Origin: Saprospiraceae bacterium
Lineage (GTDB): Bacteria; Bacteroidota; Bacteroidia; Chitinophagales; Saprospiraceae
Direction of reading: 5' to 3'
Assembly: GCA_013214355.1 (NCBI GenBank)
Contig: JABSSL010000009.1
Span: forward strand, 1-64,000
DNA: 64,000 nucleotides
Positions 17,721 to 24,963 of this stretch are shown piece after piece. Position 1 is the first letter of the stretch; each line of letters begins with the position of its first letter. The position numbers and the translations under genes were made by a program. The notes under the pieces are model-generated. The model saw only the letters and a program-made list of their open reading frames with translations, made no database searches and had not been told where the DNA came from.

Positions 17721-18512
17721 ATGAAAACGAAAAGAATCATTTGGGTAGCCTTCTTTGCTGTATTGGCTACCAGTATCTTCGCACAATCCAGTGCACAAAA
17801 AGGAAAAGACATTGCTATTACCGCAGACAAGGCCGATCAAGGCTTTGAAAGCCTGATCGTCGATTTAACCATGACCTTGAAAAATAAGAATGGTCAAACC
17901 AGTACACGATATCTGAAGAATGAAACGCTTGAACTGACTGCGGATGGCGACAAAAGCTTGATCGTATTCAATAGTCCTCGAGATGTAAAGGGTACTGCCA
18001 CGCTTACCTTTACCCATAAATCTGGGCCAGATGACCAGTGGCTCTACCTACCTGCAGTGAAAAGGGTGAAGCGAATAAGCTCTGACAACAAGTCCGGCCC
18101 CTTCATGGGGAGTGAGTTTGCCTACGAAGACCTTTCTTCTCAAGAAGTGGAAAAATACACTTACAATTTCCTCAAGGAGGAATCCTACAATGGGAGTAGC
18201 ACCTATTTGGTAGAACGCAAACCCGTTGATCCAAAATCAGGCTATGCCCGTCAATTGGTCTGGTACAACAAAGACAAAGGCTATCGCTTAGAAAAGATCG
18301 AATTTTACGATCGTAAAAATGCCCTCCTCAAAACCTTGACCTATAGTGGATATCAGATCTATTTAAATAAGCACTGGCGCGCCGCCAACTTCAAGATGGT
18401 CAATCACCAGACGGGTAAGGAAACGGTGCTAGAATTTACCAATTACCAGTTCGGTGTGGGGCTGACCGATAATGATTTTACCCAGAATAGTTTGAAGAGA
18501 GCGGGGAGATAG
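17721..18512 (+). CDS. LolA-like outer-membrane lipoprotein-sorting protein
   Basis: The 263-residue periplasmic protein has a signal peptide (1-21, ending IFAQS) and a LolA/VioE-like half-barrel typical of COG2834. Strand motifs include LIVDLTMTLKNKNG, a TATLTFTHKSGPDDQWLYLPA stretch near residue 95, VKRISSDNKSGPFMGSEFAYEDL and the closing NKHWRAANFKMVNHQTGKET. These proteins are usually encoded beside MMPL/COG1033 exporters, as here, and probably accept the exported hydrophobic molecule in the periplasm. It differs from canonical LolA in its neighbours and in the SSDNKSG-FMGSEFAYED motif of the exporter-linked subfamily. Confidence in the family is high; the ligand is unknown. Confidence 0.87.
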   Translation: MKTKRIIWVAFFAVLATSIFAQSSAQKGKDIAITADKADQGFESLIVDLTMTLKNKNGQTSTRYLKNETLELTADGDKSLIVFNSPRDVKGTATLTFTHKSGPDDQWLYLPAVKRVKRISSDNKSGPFMGSEFAYEDLSSQEVEKYTYNFLKEESYNGSSTYLVERKPVDPKSGYARQLVWYNKDKGYRLEKIEFYDRKNALLKTLTYSGYQIYLNKHWRAANFKMVNHQTGKETVLEFTNYQFGVGLTDNDFTQNSLKRAGR

Positions 18513-18515
18513 GCA

Positions 18516-18671
18516 GACATGTCTCGTGCATGTCAGGTCTATGGTTGTCGGTCGATAGTTGATAGGTTTTCACACCAGGTTCGAAACTCCTAGCTCTAGC
18601 TACCCAGTAAGAATCGAGGTGTGCCGGGATGAGAGAAGTGTGTGTCTACTATCGACCGATAACTACGGACC
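18516..18671 (+). other. Large imperfect inverted-repeat structure in the exporter operon
   Basis: A 24-nt arm (18536-18559) pairs with 18648-18671; the four mismatches (positions 5, 6, 8 and 12 of the arm) are all transitions and keep G-U or A-C style pairing. Inside, CACACC and GGTGTG pair as well, and a separate 6-bp hairpin (18516-18534) precedes the structure. It fills almost the whole gap between the LolA-like gene and the outer-membrane protein gene. Confidence 0.6.
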
Positions 18672-18705
18672 GAATACCTTTCTTCAGCCACCTAAAAGTA
18701 AAATC

Positions 18706-19923
18706 ATGAATACCTATAAAAACTGTATCCTTCTCATCTTATCTCTAACTACCTTGCTATCACCTCTTACAGCGCAGTTAGACGCACAAGACCCAAAACT
18801 CTACCAAGACCTCAATTTGGAGATTATCGGTGATTATCGCTACTACTTCAATGAGGGGGCCTACGAAGGACAATTGCAGCACTATCCATCCCTAGCCGTA
18901 GAGCAAGACTACTATGTAGAGTGGGAGGATGGTGTTCATAGCATTCGGTTTACTACCTTTTTTCGCTTGGATCGAGATCGACAACGGACCCATTTCGATG
19001 TGAGAGAATTGTACTGGCAATGGGTTAAGCAGGACTGGGAATTGAGTGTGGGGATGAAAAAAATCTTCTGGGGGGTTACGGAGTCTGCCCACTTAGTAGA
19101 CATTATCAATCAAACAGATCAGGTGGAAAGCTTTGATGGCGAGGCTAAGCTAGGGCAGCCGATGGTGCACTTTTCGTACCTCACTACGTTTGGGATACTT
19201 GACTTTTTCTTGCTGCCCTATTTCCGGGAGCGCCAATTCCCAGGACAGAAAGGCCGCTTGCGTCCACCTTTCCTGGTACGTGATGAGGACTTCCGATATG
19301 AAAGCAATGCCGAGCGCTGGCATCCCGATCTCGCCCTTCGCTGGTCTAACAGTTTAGGTATTTTTGATATCGGGCTCTCTTATTTCTATGGAACAGGTAG
19401 GGAGCCCGTTTTCCTTCCCGATGCCGAGAATGCTAGTTTCGATCTGGTTTATCCAATCAATCATCAAGTGGGTTTGGATTTGCAGGCGACCACTGGTCCA
19501 GTCCTATGGAAGCTCGAATCCATGTGGCGTGAAAATGATCTCCAGGATCCCGTAGTGGCGGTGGCTGCCGGCTTTGAATACACCTTTGGCAACATCAATG
19601 GCCGAGGCCTCGACATTGGGCTAGTTACCGAATACCTATACGACAACCGCGACGCCCTCGCCCTTACGGGCCAGGACAACGACCTCTTCACCGGCCTCCG
19701 CCTCGCCCTAAACGATGCCCAAAGTACTTCCTTGCTGTTTGGTGGTATATTCGATCTAGAAAGGAGCAGTCGCCTCCTAAGTCTAGAAGCTAGCCGCCGC
19801 ATCGGAGAATCCTGGAAGGTGGAATTGGAGGCGCGTATTCTCGATAATATCGCCGAAGAGGAGTTCCTTGCCCTGTTCCAGGAAGATAGCTTTGCCCAGT
19901 TTCGACTGATCAAGTATTTTTAG
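18706..19923 (+). CDS. Predicted outer-membrane beta-barrel protein of the exporter operon
   Basis: A 405-residue exported protein with a signal peptide (1-25, ending LTAQL). It has many alternating aromatic and polar strands (for example RFTTFFRLDRDR, FDVRELYWQWVKQDWELSVGMKKIFWG) and ends in FRLIKYF, a terminal aromatic as usual for barrels. The WGVTESAHLVDIINQTD motif recalls DUF1302-like partners of RND exporters, but I do not recognise the family with certainty. The ATG at 18706 is chosen since the longer frame begins in the structured spacer and would hide the signal peptide. As the last gene of the operon it could pass the substrate to the cell surface. Confidence 0.78.
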   Translation: MNTYKNCILLILSLTTLLSPLTAQLDAQDPKLYQDLNLEIIGDYRYYFNEGAYEGQLQHYPSLAVEQDYYVEWEDGVHSIRFTTFFRLDRDRQRTHFDVRELYWQWVKQDWELSVGMKKIFWGVTESAHLVDIINQTDQVESFDGEAKLGQPMVHFSYLTTFGILDFFLLPYFRERQFPGQKGRLRPPFLVRDEDFRYESNAERWHPDLALRWSNSLGIFDIGLSYFYGTGREPVFLPDAENASFDLVYPINHQVGLDLQATTGPVLWKLESMWRENDLQDPVVAVAAGFEYTFGNINGRGLDIGLVTEYLYDNRDALALTGQDNDLFTGLRLALNDAQSTSLLFGGIFDLERSSRLLSLEASRRIGESWKVELEARILDNIAEEEFLALFQEDSFAQFRLIKYF

Positions 19924-19932
19924 TGCTGTCGA

Positions 19933-19963
19933 TTTGAAAAATATCAAATTGCCTCTATATTTG
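19933..19963 (+). promoter_or_regulatory. Promoter of the tRNA-Leu gene
   Basis: TTTG (19933-19936) and TATATTTG (19956-19963) are exactly 19 nt apart, a perfect match to the Bacteroidota consensus. The predicted start near 19970 leaves a leader of about 65 nt that folds (CGGAAC with GTTCCG) before the tRNA. Confidence 0.75.
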
Positions 19964-20034
19964 CGGAACCTTTTTACGAAAGGTTTTTGTTCCGTAGGTA
20001 GAGGCGATTTTTTATTGCTTTCTTCCAGCAACCT

Positions 20035-20122
20035 GCCCAGGTGGCGGAATTGGTAGACGCGCTAGCTTGAGGGGCTAGTGTCCTTTATGGACGTGCAGGT
20101 TCGAGTCCTGTTCTGGGCACCA
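20035..20122 (+). tRNA. tRNA-Leu (anticodon GAG)
   Basis: An 88-nt cloverleaf with encoded CCA: acceptor arm GCCCAGG with TCTGGGC (one G-U), the D-loop motif of class II tRNAs, anticodon loop CTTGAGG (GAG), a long variable arm and the T-arm GGTTCGAGTCC. Reads CTC and CTT leucine codons. It has its own promoter. Confidence 0.97.
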
Positions 20123-20463
20123 TTTTCTTCCCATTTTTCATCTACCCAATCGGAGTAGAGCTCCCAACAACAATAGTTTAGGTTCTCGATCAGTTAGCAC
20201 TGGGGGATTTCCCGTTCAGAGTGTGGCTACAATTCTTCATACGTTCAGGCTAGCTGTTCTAAGATATGCAGCAGTCTTATACATCATTTGCGGAGGTCTT
20301 TTTTGCAGAGGGAGCAAATCCACAAATAAAGAAGAACAGAAACATATAGGTGCGGCTGATCTATTTACCAGAAGTATGCTAGTTGAACAATAAGACTTTT
20401 TCTACCTTTAAAGAGATAAACTATTGAAAATCATTTAACTGATAAATAAGACCCGCATTGACC
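20123..20463 (+). other. Gap after the tRNA with a weak promoter
   Basis: No gene or attachment-site duplicate of the tRNA end was found. A possible promoter for the next gene is TTG (20383-20385) with TACCTTTA (20403-20410) at 17 nt spacing, a weak match. I see nothing else. Confidence 0.4.
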
Positions 20464-20880
20464 ATGATGGAACTCTCCTTCGAATACATGAATAAACTGG
20501 CTAGTCAAATACAGTTTATTAGTGCGCTGCTGTGTGGATTCTCGCTGACGATACTGGTGTTATTGTTTGACAAAAAAGGGGCCGATAAGATCAGTATCAA
20601 TATATTTCGATTTTCAATTTTAGCGACGGGTACCTTCTTAGTATCCATTTTTGCTATGACCGATGTTTTCATGATGACGACGGAAGGGTTCCCTTTTAAG
20701 GCTGAGAGTAAGGATCTACTGTTCCCGAATACTGTAGGTATGAGCTCCTTCTTTATAGGAATTACTTCGATTGCCATCATTATCGCTTTAGTGGGTTGGA
20801 CACAATCAAAGGCCCTAGGGATATTCTCTACGATTGTTGGTCTACTTGCACTGATACTAATCATCCTCATGATGACTTGA
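20464..20880 (+). CDS. Hypothetical four-TM inner-membrane protein
   Basis: A small integral membrane protein of 138 residues whose four hydrophobic helices lie at about 18-36, 47-66, 90-110 and 115-136. There is a short charged segment (FDKKGADK) after TM1 and an exposed stretch (TTEGFPFKAESKD) between TM2 and TM3. I do not recognise the family. Start choice: ATG codons at 20464 and 20467 are both possible and an in-frame TTG at 20458 precedes them. Its end lies 31 bp from the convergent TIM-barrel gene. Confidence 0.65.
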   Translation: MMELSFEYMNKLASQIQFISALLCGFSLTILVLLFDKKGADKISINIFRFSILATGTFLVSIFAMTDVFMMTTEGFPFKAESKDLLFPNTVGMSSFFIGITSIAIIIALVGWTQSKALGIFSTIVGLLALILIILMMT

Positions 20881-20911
20881 TGAGTAAGCGGAAGGTAGAT
20901 TAGCTGTATTT

Positions 20912-21985
20912 TTACCTAATCATTCTCTTTAACCTTCCAGCGAGTCTGAACAAGAGGAGGACAATAAGGCCAAAAATTGCTGCTACACTTAGGAGTAATA
21001 GAGTTGGATGGCTCAGTAGGTAGGAGACTTGCATGATTCTCTTTTCGGTCTTCTTTACAGAAGTACTTTGTTCTGGATATTCTTGGTAAGGGGCATCAAA
21101 ATCAAAACCAATCAATTGGGGAATAAACCCTTGCTCCACTGAAGCTTCCAAACAAAAGATATGAATCTCTTTAGCTGTTTTTGCGGCTAGCCTGAGGTCA
21201 TAGGCCAAATCCTCCCAAGACATCCTGGGCAGGGTGGGATCAATTCCTCCACCGGTACTACCGATTGCGACGTACTTCAGGTTCTCTTCAGTGGCCAGTA
21301 CGGTCAACATGCCATAAGGGTTTCCGATAAATGAAGTATAGATCATAGGGATATCTTTATCTGTTTCTAAGTCCATAAATCTAGTAGCCTGCTGAAGCGC
21401 TGTCCGACCTTTTTCAGATTCTTTCCTGAAGAAGGGGATGTAATAGCTTTCGATAGTGAAGCTGTCTTTTCTAATGGTATTGATTAGCTTTTCATATTTT
21501 TCCTTGGCAGCGAGAAATTCTTCCTTTTTATAGAGCCGGGCAAAAGCCCTTTGGAGAAATTTAAGTTTGTTGTTTTTAACTAAGTCTATTTCAGTAAAAT
21601 CAAATTCTATGTCGATTCCAATTCCATCGAATTGTATATCGTTATTTTGGGCCCATTTTTTGACTTCCTGATACCTTTCAAAGGCTCTTTCTGCATTGCC
21701 ACTATGAAACCAATACCCTTCTTCTTTTGGAAGCAGCAGCCAGGCGATTACGGGTATTTTGGCCTCATTGAGTTGCTGCAATACGGCAACTCGCTGTGGA
21801 CTTAAATCCAACATTCCCATTCTGATTTGGGTATTCATCCGCTGAAGTGAAGGAATAAGTGTTGTATCCGAGAAGAGAATCTGCAGATCCTTTCCCTCCT
21901 GTTCATTGAAAAAGGAGATAGTTGGACGCTGCGCTATAGCTAATTGAATGAACAGAAGGGACAAAACGGTATAACATAGTTTCAT
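20912..21985 (-). CDS. Exported TIM-barrel protein with a GH18-like motif and C-terminal membrane anchor
   Basis: A 357-residue protein: signal peptide 1-19 (ending AIAQR), an extracytoplasmic domain (20-325) and one TM helix (about 333-352) followed by a basic tail (RLAGRLKRMIR). The FDGIGIDIEFDF segment at about 119-130 resembles the DGxDxDxE motif of GH18-type barrels (D125, E127). IPVIAWLLLPKEEGYW and DIPMIYTSFIGNPYG look like other barrel strands. The fold is inferred from this pattern. It may be a membrane-tethered glycosidase or a non-catalytic relative. The ATG at 21985 is used because it starts the signal peptide. No transport or polysaccharide-locus genes adjoin it. Confidence 0.68.
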   Translation of the reverse strand: MKLCYTVLSLLFIQLAIAQRPTISFFNEQEGKDLQILFSDTTLIPSLQRMNTQIRMGMLDLSPQRVAVLQQLNEAKIPVIAWLLLPKEEGYWFHSGNAERAFERYQEVKKWAQNNDIQFDGIGIDIEFDFTEIDLVKNNKLKFLQRAFARLYKKEEFLAAKEKYEKLINTIRKDSFTIESYYIPFFRKESEKGRTALQQATRFMDLETDKDIPMIYTSFIGNPYGMLTVLATEENLKYVAIGSTGGGIDPTLPRMSWEDLAYDLRLAAKTAKEIHIFCLEASVEQGFIPQLIGFDFDAPYQEYPEQSTSVKKTEKRIMQVSYLLSHPTLLLLSVAAIFGLIVLLLFRLAGRLKRMIR

Positions 21986-22217
21986 GTCTGTGTTAGGCTT
22001 GATTATTCGGATTAAGGATAGGCAATTTCGTAAAATACTCAAAAAGGCATGATTATCTCCGTCTACTGCTTAGTGATAGGAGCACGATCTGTTAACTTTC
22101 CCTTAAACATATTTAGGAAAAATTTAATGTACATTAGGGACTGAATACTTGACTATCTATCAGAACTTTAAGAATTTAGAATATAAGAAAGAACCCTAAA
22201 CACCAAAGCCTGAAATC

Positions 22218-23108
22218 ATGTATCCCAAGAACAGTATTCTGCTTACCAAATTTTCTATTTCCCTACTTCTCTTATTGCTTTGTAATAACCTCCTGCTTGG
22301 GCAAAGGCCGACCCATAAGTTGCTTGTCCGCTTTACAAATGCCGGGAAGGTAGTAGAGTCAACCACCTTGCAAGTATCTAGTGAGTCTGCCTCGGGGTCA
22401 CCGGCTATACCTAGTTTCTTTTGTGCATCAACTAACTTATCACAAGGCAATAGACAACCAACCCTCTCAGATTGGGTCTCTATTCCAAAGTCGAAGTTGC
22501 ATGTTGCAATGGCCGATCGGACGCAGGAATTCACCTTGCGACTGGACGGGAATGAAGGCTGGGCCGAATCTTTAGAATTGAAGCCTGGAGATGAGATCTT
22601 GACCAAAGTGGTCTTGCCAGAAGGATTTGAGCTGGTCAATAAGCGCGCATTAGAAGCAGAAGGGAGGTACAGTAGCGATAAACCGAACGAGGTGATTATT
22701 GCGATCAAGATTCCGGGAGCCGCCTTAACTGTGGATGAGGAAGGGCAAATGTCCATGACCGCTAGTGGCTATTTCCTAGGCACTATTCTGTCATTAATCC
22801 TGCTGCGGTTTATATCTAGAAATTGGAAGCATCGTGCGAAATTGATAGCCAGAAAACCGCGGAAGACGGAGCAACTGCAAGTGAAGGAATTGATCCGAAA
22901 AGGTAAATTAAGTCGTGGACTAGAACGACTCTCAGGGATCTTGCACTACTTTGATTATGAAATGCAAAAGGAAATCGAATTGCTGACCTTTCAGTTGTCC
23001 GCGATCATCAAAGAACGTGAACTCGGTCGCCTGAGTACGGAACACTTCACCGTCGAACAAAACCGCATTACCGGAGCAGCCTTGAGTCTACTGAGAGAGA
23101 TTGAGTAA
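22218..23108 (+). CDS. Membrane protein with extracytoplasmic sensor part and C-terminal EAD11 domain
   Basis: The 296-residue protein has a signal peptide or first TM (about 9-29), an extracytoplasmic region without known domain (30-180), a TM helix (about 188-205, GYFLGTILSLILLRF) and a basic cytoplasmic stretch. The C-terminal domain (about 222-296) begins VKELIRKGKLSRGLERL, contains ELGRLSTEHFTVEQNRI and ends LSLLREIE; this matches Effector-Associated Domain 11. In published analyses EADs are adaptor domains that link sensors to effectors in bacterial conflict and signalling systems, usually on soluble multi-domain proteins. Here the EAD is tethered to the membrane and no effector gene adjoins it. 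A duplicated fragment lies at 24662. Domain call is by pattern and needs a profile search. Confidence 0.72.
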   Translation: MYPKNSILLTKFSISLLLLLLCNNLLLGQRPTHKLLVRFTNAGKVVESTTLQVSSESASGSPAIPSFFCASTNLSQGNRQPTLSDWVSIPKSKLHVAMADRTQEFTLRLDGNEGWAESLELKPGDEILTKVVLPEGFELVNKRALEAEGRYSSDKPNEVIIAIKIPGAALTVDEEGQMSMTASGYFLGTILSLILLRFISRNWKHRAKLIARKPRKTEQLQVKELIRKGKLSRGLERLSGILHYFDYEMQKEIELLTFQLSAIIKERELGRLSTEHFTVEQNRITGAALSLLREIE

Positions 23109-23128
23109 GTCCGAGTGGATTGCTCTGC

Positions 23129-23168
23129 TAAAGTGGCTTAGTCGTGAATTTATGGCTAAGCCACTTTA
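23129..23168 (+). terminator. Terminator between the EAD11 gene and the DHFR-like gene
   Basis: A perfect 13-bp inverted repeat (23129-23141 with 23156-23168) lies 20 nt after the EAD11 stop codon and is followed by an AT-rich stretch with TTTA. It supports separate transcription of the two genes, and places the DHFR-like start after it. Confidence 0.65.
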
Positions 23169-23202
23169 TATTTATGGTATTAAGAATAATAATGCCACCA
23201 CC

Positions 23203-23763
23203 ATGCCCACCAACCCACCCAAACTTACCCTCCATATGGTTGCCAGTCTCGACGGTTTCATCGCGAATAAAGACAATACCGTAGATTGGATGCATTCCAC
23301 GGATAGCTACCCTGCTGGAGTCACCTTGACTCAAGAAGATGTCACTGAATTCCTGGCTGGAATCGACTGCTATGTCATGGGCTCCAAGACCTATGAGCAT
23401 GCCTTGAAGCTGGGCTGGCCGTACGGAGAGGTGCCGGTAATTGTGCTGACAAATCGAAACTTGCCAAAAGGAAAGGAAAGTGTCGAGTTATATGCGGGGG
23501 ATTTGGAAACATTGGTGAATACTCAGCTGAAGTCCAAGTATCAAAACATTTGGCTGGTTGGTGGGGCCATGCTGGCCAAAGCTTTTCTGAGGGCAAAGTT
23601 GGTGGATGAGATTGTGCTTTCGATCCTACCAATCATTTTGGGGGATGGGCTGTTGTTCTTCGATTACATCAGACAGGAACAGAGACTGCACCTGAAAGAT
23701 GCTAAAGCTTATACGGATGGGATGGTAGAATTACACTATGAGGTACTCAAAGAACAAGCGTAG
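23203..23763 (+). CDS. Dihydrofolate reductase-like / RibD C-terminal domain protein
   Basis: The 186-residue protein has the RibD_C / DHFR fold of NADPH-dependent reductases: LTLHMVASLDGFIANKDNTVDWM near the start, then YVMGSKTYEHALKLGW, the IWLVGGAMLAKAFLRAKLVDEIVLS dinucleotide-binding segment (about 113-140) and IILGDGLLFF. The YyaP/YwjB-type stand-alone members have unknown substrates. The ATG at 23203 is used; the longer frame from 23101 runs through the terminator hairpin. The last 80 bp are duplicated at 24744-24832. Confidence 0.85.
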   Translation: MPTNPPKLTLHMVASLDGFIANKDNTVDWMHSTDSYPAGVTLTQEDVTEFLAGIDCYVMGSKTYEHALKLGWPYGEVPVIVLTNRNLPKGKESVELYAGDLETLVNTQLKSKYQNIWLVGGAMLAKAFLRAKLVDEIVLSILPIILGDGLLFFDYIRQEQRLHLKDAKAYTDGMVELHYEVLKEQA

Positions 23764-23773
23764 TCACAGGTCA

Positions 23774-24196
23774 TCAAATACCTTTCCAGTTCAACAAATC
23801 CAATAAGTCATCATACCCGCGGAATCGCTCATCGATCGGACTTGAGGGTACCTGATCCTCAAATTTAGTGAGTGTCTCATCCGCACCTTCTTTGTACATC
23901 AATTCATTGGCCCAGGGCTCTGCGCTATGAGCGATGAGGTAGACTTGATCCCCAAACCGACTTCTTAGGATCTCGATCACTTCCAATCCATTGCGATCCT
24001 CGATGAAGTAATCTGTAAAGACAATGTTTGGAATGTATTCGGCCTCCAGGGCTTCTTCCAGTTCATCGACAGAAAGAAAGGTTGATAAGAGGGTTTCAGG
24101 CGAGCAGAAAGCTTGCATGGCTTGGAGCCAGCCCTCCAGGTTCTTGATTCTATCATCCACAAAGGCAATTTGTAGTGCCCTTTGAGTTTGTTGCAT
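23774..24196 (-). CDS. Stand-alone receiver (CheY-like) protein 1
   Basis: The 140-residue single-domain protein keeps all receiver residues: acidic pair D14-D15 (AFVDDR), phospho-acceptor D62 in VFTDYFIED, S91 in LIAHSAEPW and K111 in TLTKFED. The WANELMYKEGADE segment is typical. There is no output domain, so it would act by protein contact or phosphotransfer. It is a paralogue of the next gene (both have PNIVFTDY or PQVVFTDY, EILR-RFG-QVY and IAHS). It converges with the DHFR-like gene with a 10-bp gap. No histidine kinase lies nearby. Confidence 0.85.
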   Translation of the reverse strand: MQQTQRALQIAFVDDRIKNLEGWLQAMQAFCSPETLLSTFLSVDELEEALEAEYIPNIVFTDYFIEDRNGLEVIEILRSRFGDQVYLIAHSAEPWANELMYKEGADETLTKFEDQVPSSPIDERFRGYDDLLDLLNWKGI

Positions 24197-24213
24197 GCGA
24201 CAGGGGTTACGGA

Positions 24214-24621
24214 TTATTCTTCTTCAGTATGGCTCTGGTCTAGCGCTAACAGATCTTCATATGACCAAAATCTATCGACCACCGTTGGGGATGGCGTAAT
24301 GCCCTTGAATTTGGGAATCATCTCATCAGCACCTACTTGCAGTAGACGGCGATTTCTCCAGTCCCCGGAACTATGTGCAATGATATATACCTGATGACCG
24401 AATCGTCCCCTCAGGATTTCGACAAGCTCGGTACCACATCTGTCATCAATATTGTAATCAGTGAAAACTACTTGGGGCTGATAACCTTCTTCAAGGGCCT
24501 CCTCAAAGGCATCGATTGAGTCGTAGATATCTAGAATGGCCTCTCCTCCGGTGATCGTTTCCATACTGGACAGCCAAGCCTGTAAGTTATCAGTCTTATC
24601 GTCTATGAAGGCAATTTTCAT
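24214..24621 (-). CDS. Stand-alone receiver (CheY-like) protein 2
   Basis: The 135-residue receiver has the acidic pair D7-D8 (AFIDDK), phospho-acceptor D55 in VFTDYNIDD, S84 in IIAHSSGDW and K104 in MIPKFKG. It lies 17 bp upstream of receiver 1 on the same strand, and the two arose by gene duplication followed by strong divergence. Both carry the unusual Asp-rich loop after the phospho-acceptor (IEDRNG, IDDRCG) and an aromatic-rich segment after the Ser (SAEPWANE, SSGDWRNR). A chimeric gene remnant lies directly upstream. The partner kinase is not in the window. Confidence 0.85.
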   Translation of the reverse strand: MKIAFIDDKTDNLQAWLSSMETITGGEAILDIYDSIDAFEEALEEGYQPQVVFTDYNIDDRCGTELVEILRGRFGHQVYIIAHSSGDWRNRRLLQVGADEMIPKFKGITPSPTVVDRFWSYEDLLALDQSHTEEE

Positions 24622-24661
24622 TTGGCTCTTTTTATTAACATATGAAATAATGATTAAGGAA

Positions 24662-24832
24662 GCAAGTGAAGGAATTGATCCAAAAGGTAAATTAGGTCGT
24701 GGACTGGAACGACTCTAAGGGATCTTGCACTACTTTGATTATGTGGGGATGGAGCAGCGATTGCATTTGAAAGATTCTAAAGCTTACACGGATGGAATGG
24801 TGGAACTAACGTATGAGGTGGTGAAGGACTAA
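24662..24832 (+). pseudogene. Chimeric duplication remnant: EAD11 piece joined to DHFR-like tail
   Basis: Positions 24662-24743 closely copy the EAD11 coding region beginning at 22878 (same GTGAAGGAATTGATCC start), with a one-base deletion and a C-to-A change that makes a stop. From 24744 the sequence switches to a diverged copy of the end of the DHFR-like gene (from about 23680) and ends with an equivalent stop. The 0.7 kb that separates these parts in the parent is missing. This shows duplication of the EAD11-DHFR segment followed by an internal deletion. It encodes nothing intact. Confidence 0.8.
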
Positions 24833-24842
24833 AGAAAGCTCT

Positions 24843-24902
24843 GGCCAAAACACCCGAAGTTTCCTTTTACCTTACCAAGAAGGCTTCGGATGTTTGAGCT
24901 TT
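24843..24902 (+). repeat. 60-nt hairpin repeat, copy 1
   Basis: Shares the pattern (GG or GA)CCAAAACA...CAAGAA...CTTCGGATGTTTG with copy 2 at 25499. Its arms AAACACCCGAAG and CTTCGGATGTTT pair, so each copy can fold. It starts 11 nt after the duplication remnant. Confidence 0.6.
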
Positions 24903-24963
24903 GGATTCTTGGGGTTCCTGAGCATTTATTTGGAGGAACTTTTCTACTGCTCTACCAGGTGTT

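Noticed and set aside
20035-20122. tRNA-Leu as an integration site of a mobile island
   Set aside because: No duplicate of the tRNA 3' end and no integrase were seen on either side.
22218-24832. Complete antiphage defence island
   Set aside because: There is an EAD11 adaptor but no recognisable effector (nuclease, TIR, caspase) or STAND ATPase in the window, so the claim is kept to a candidate.
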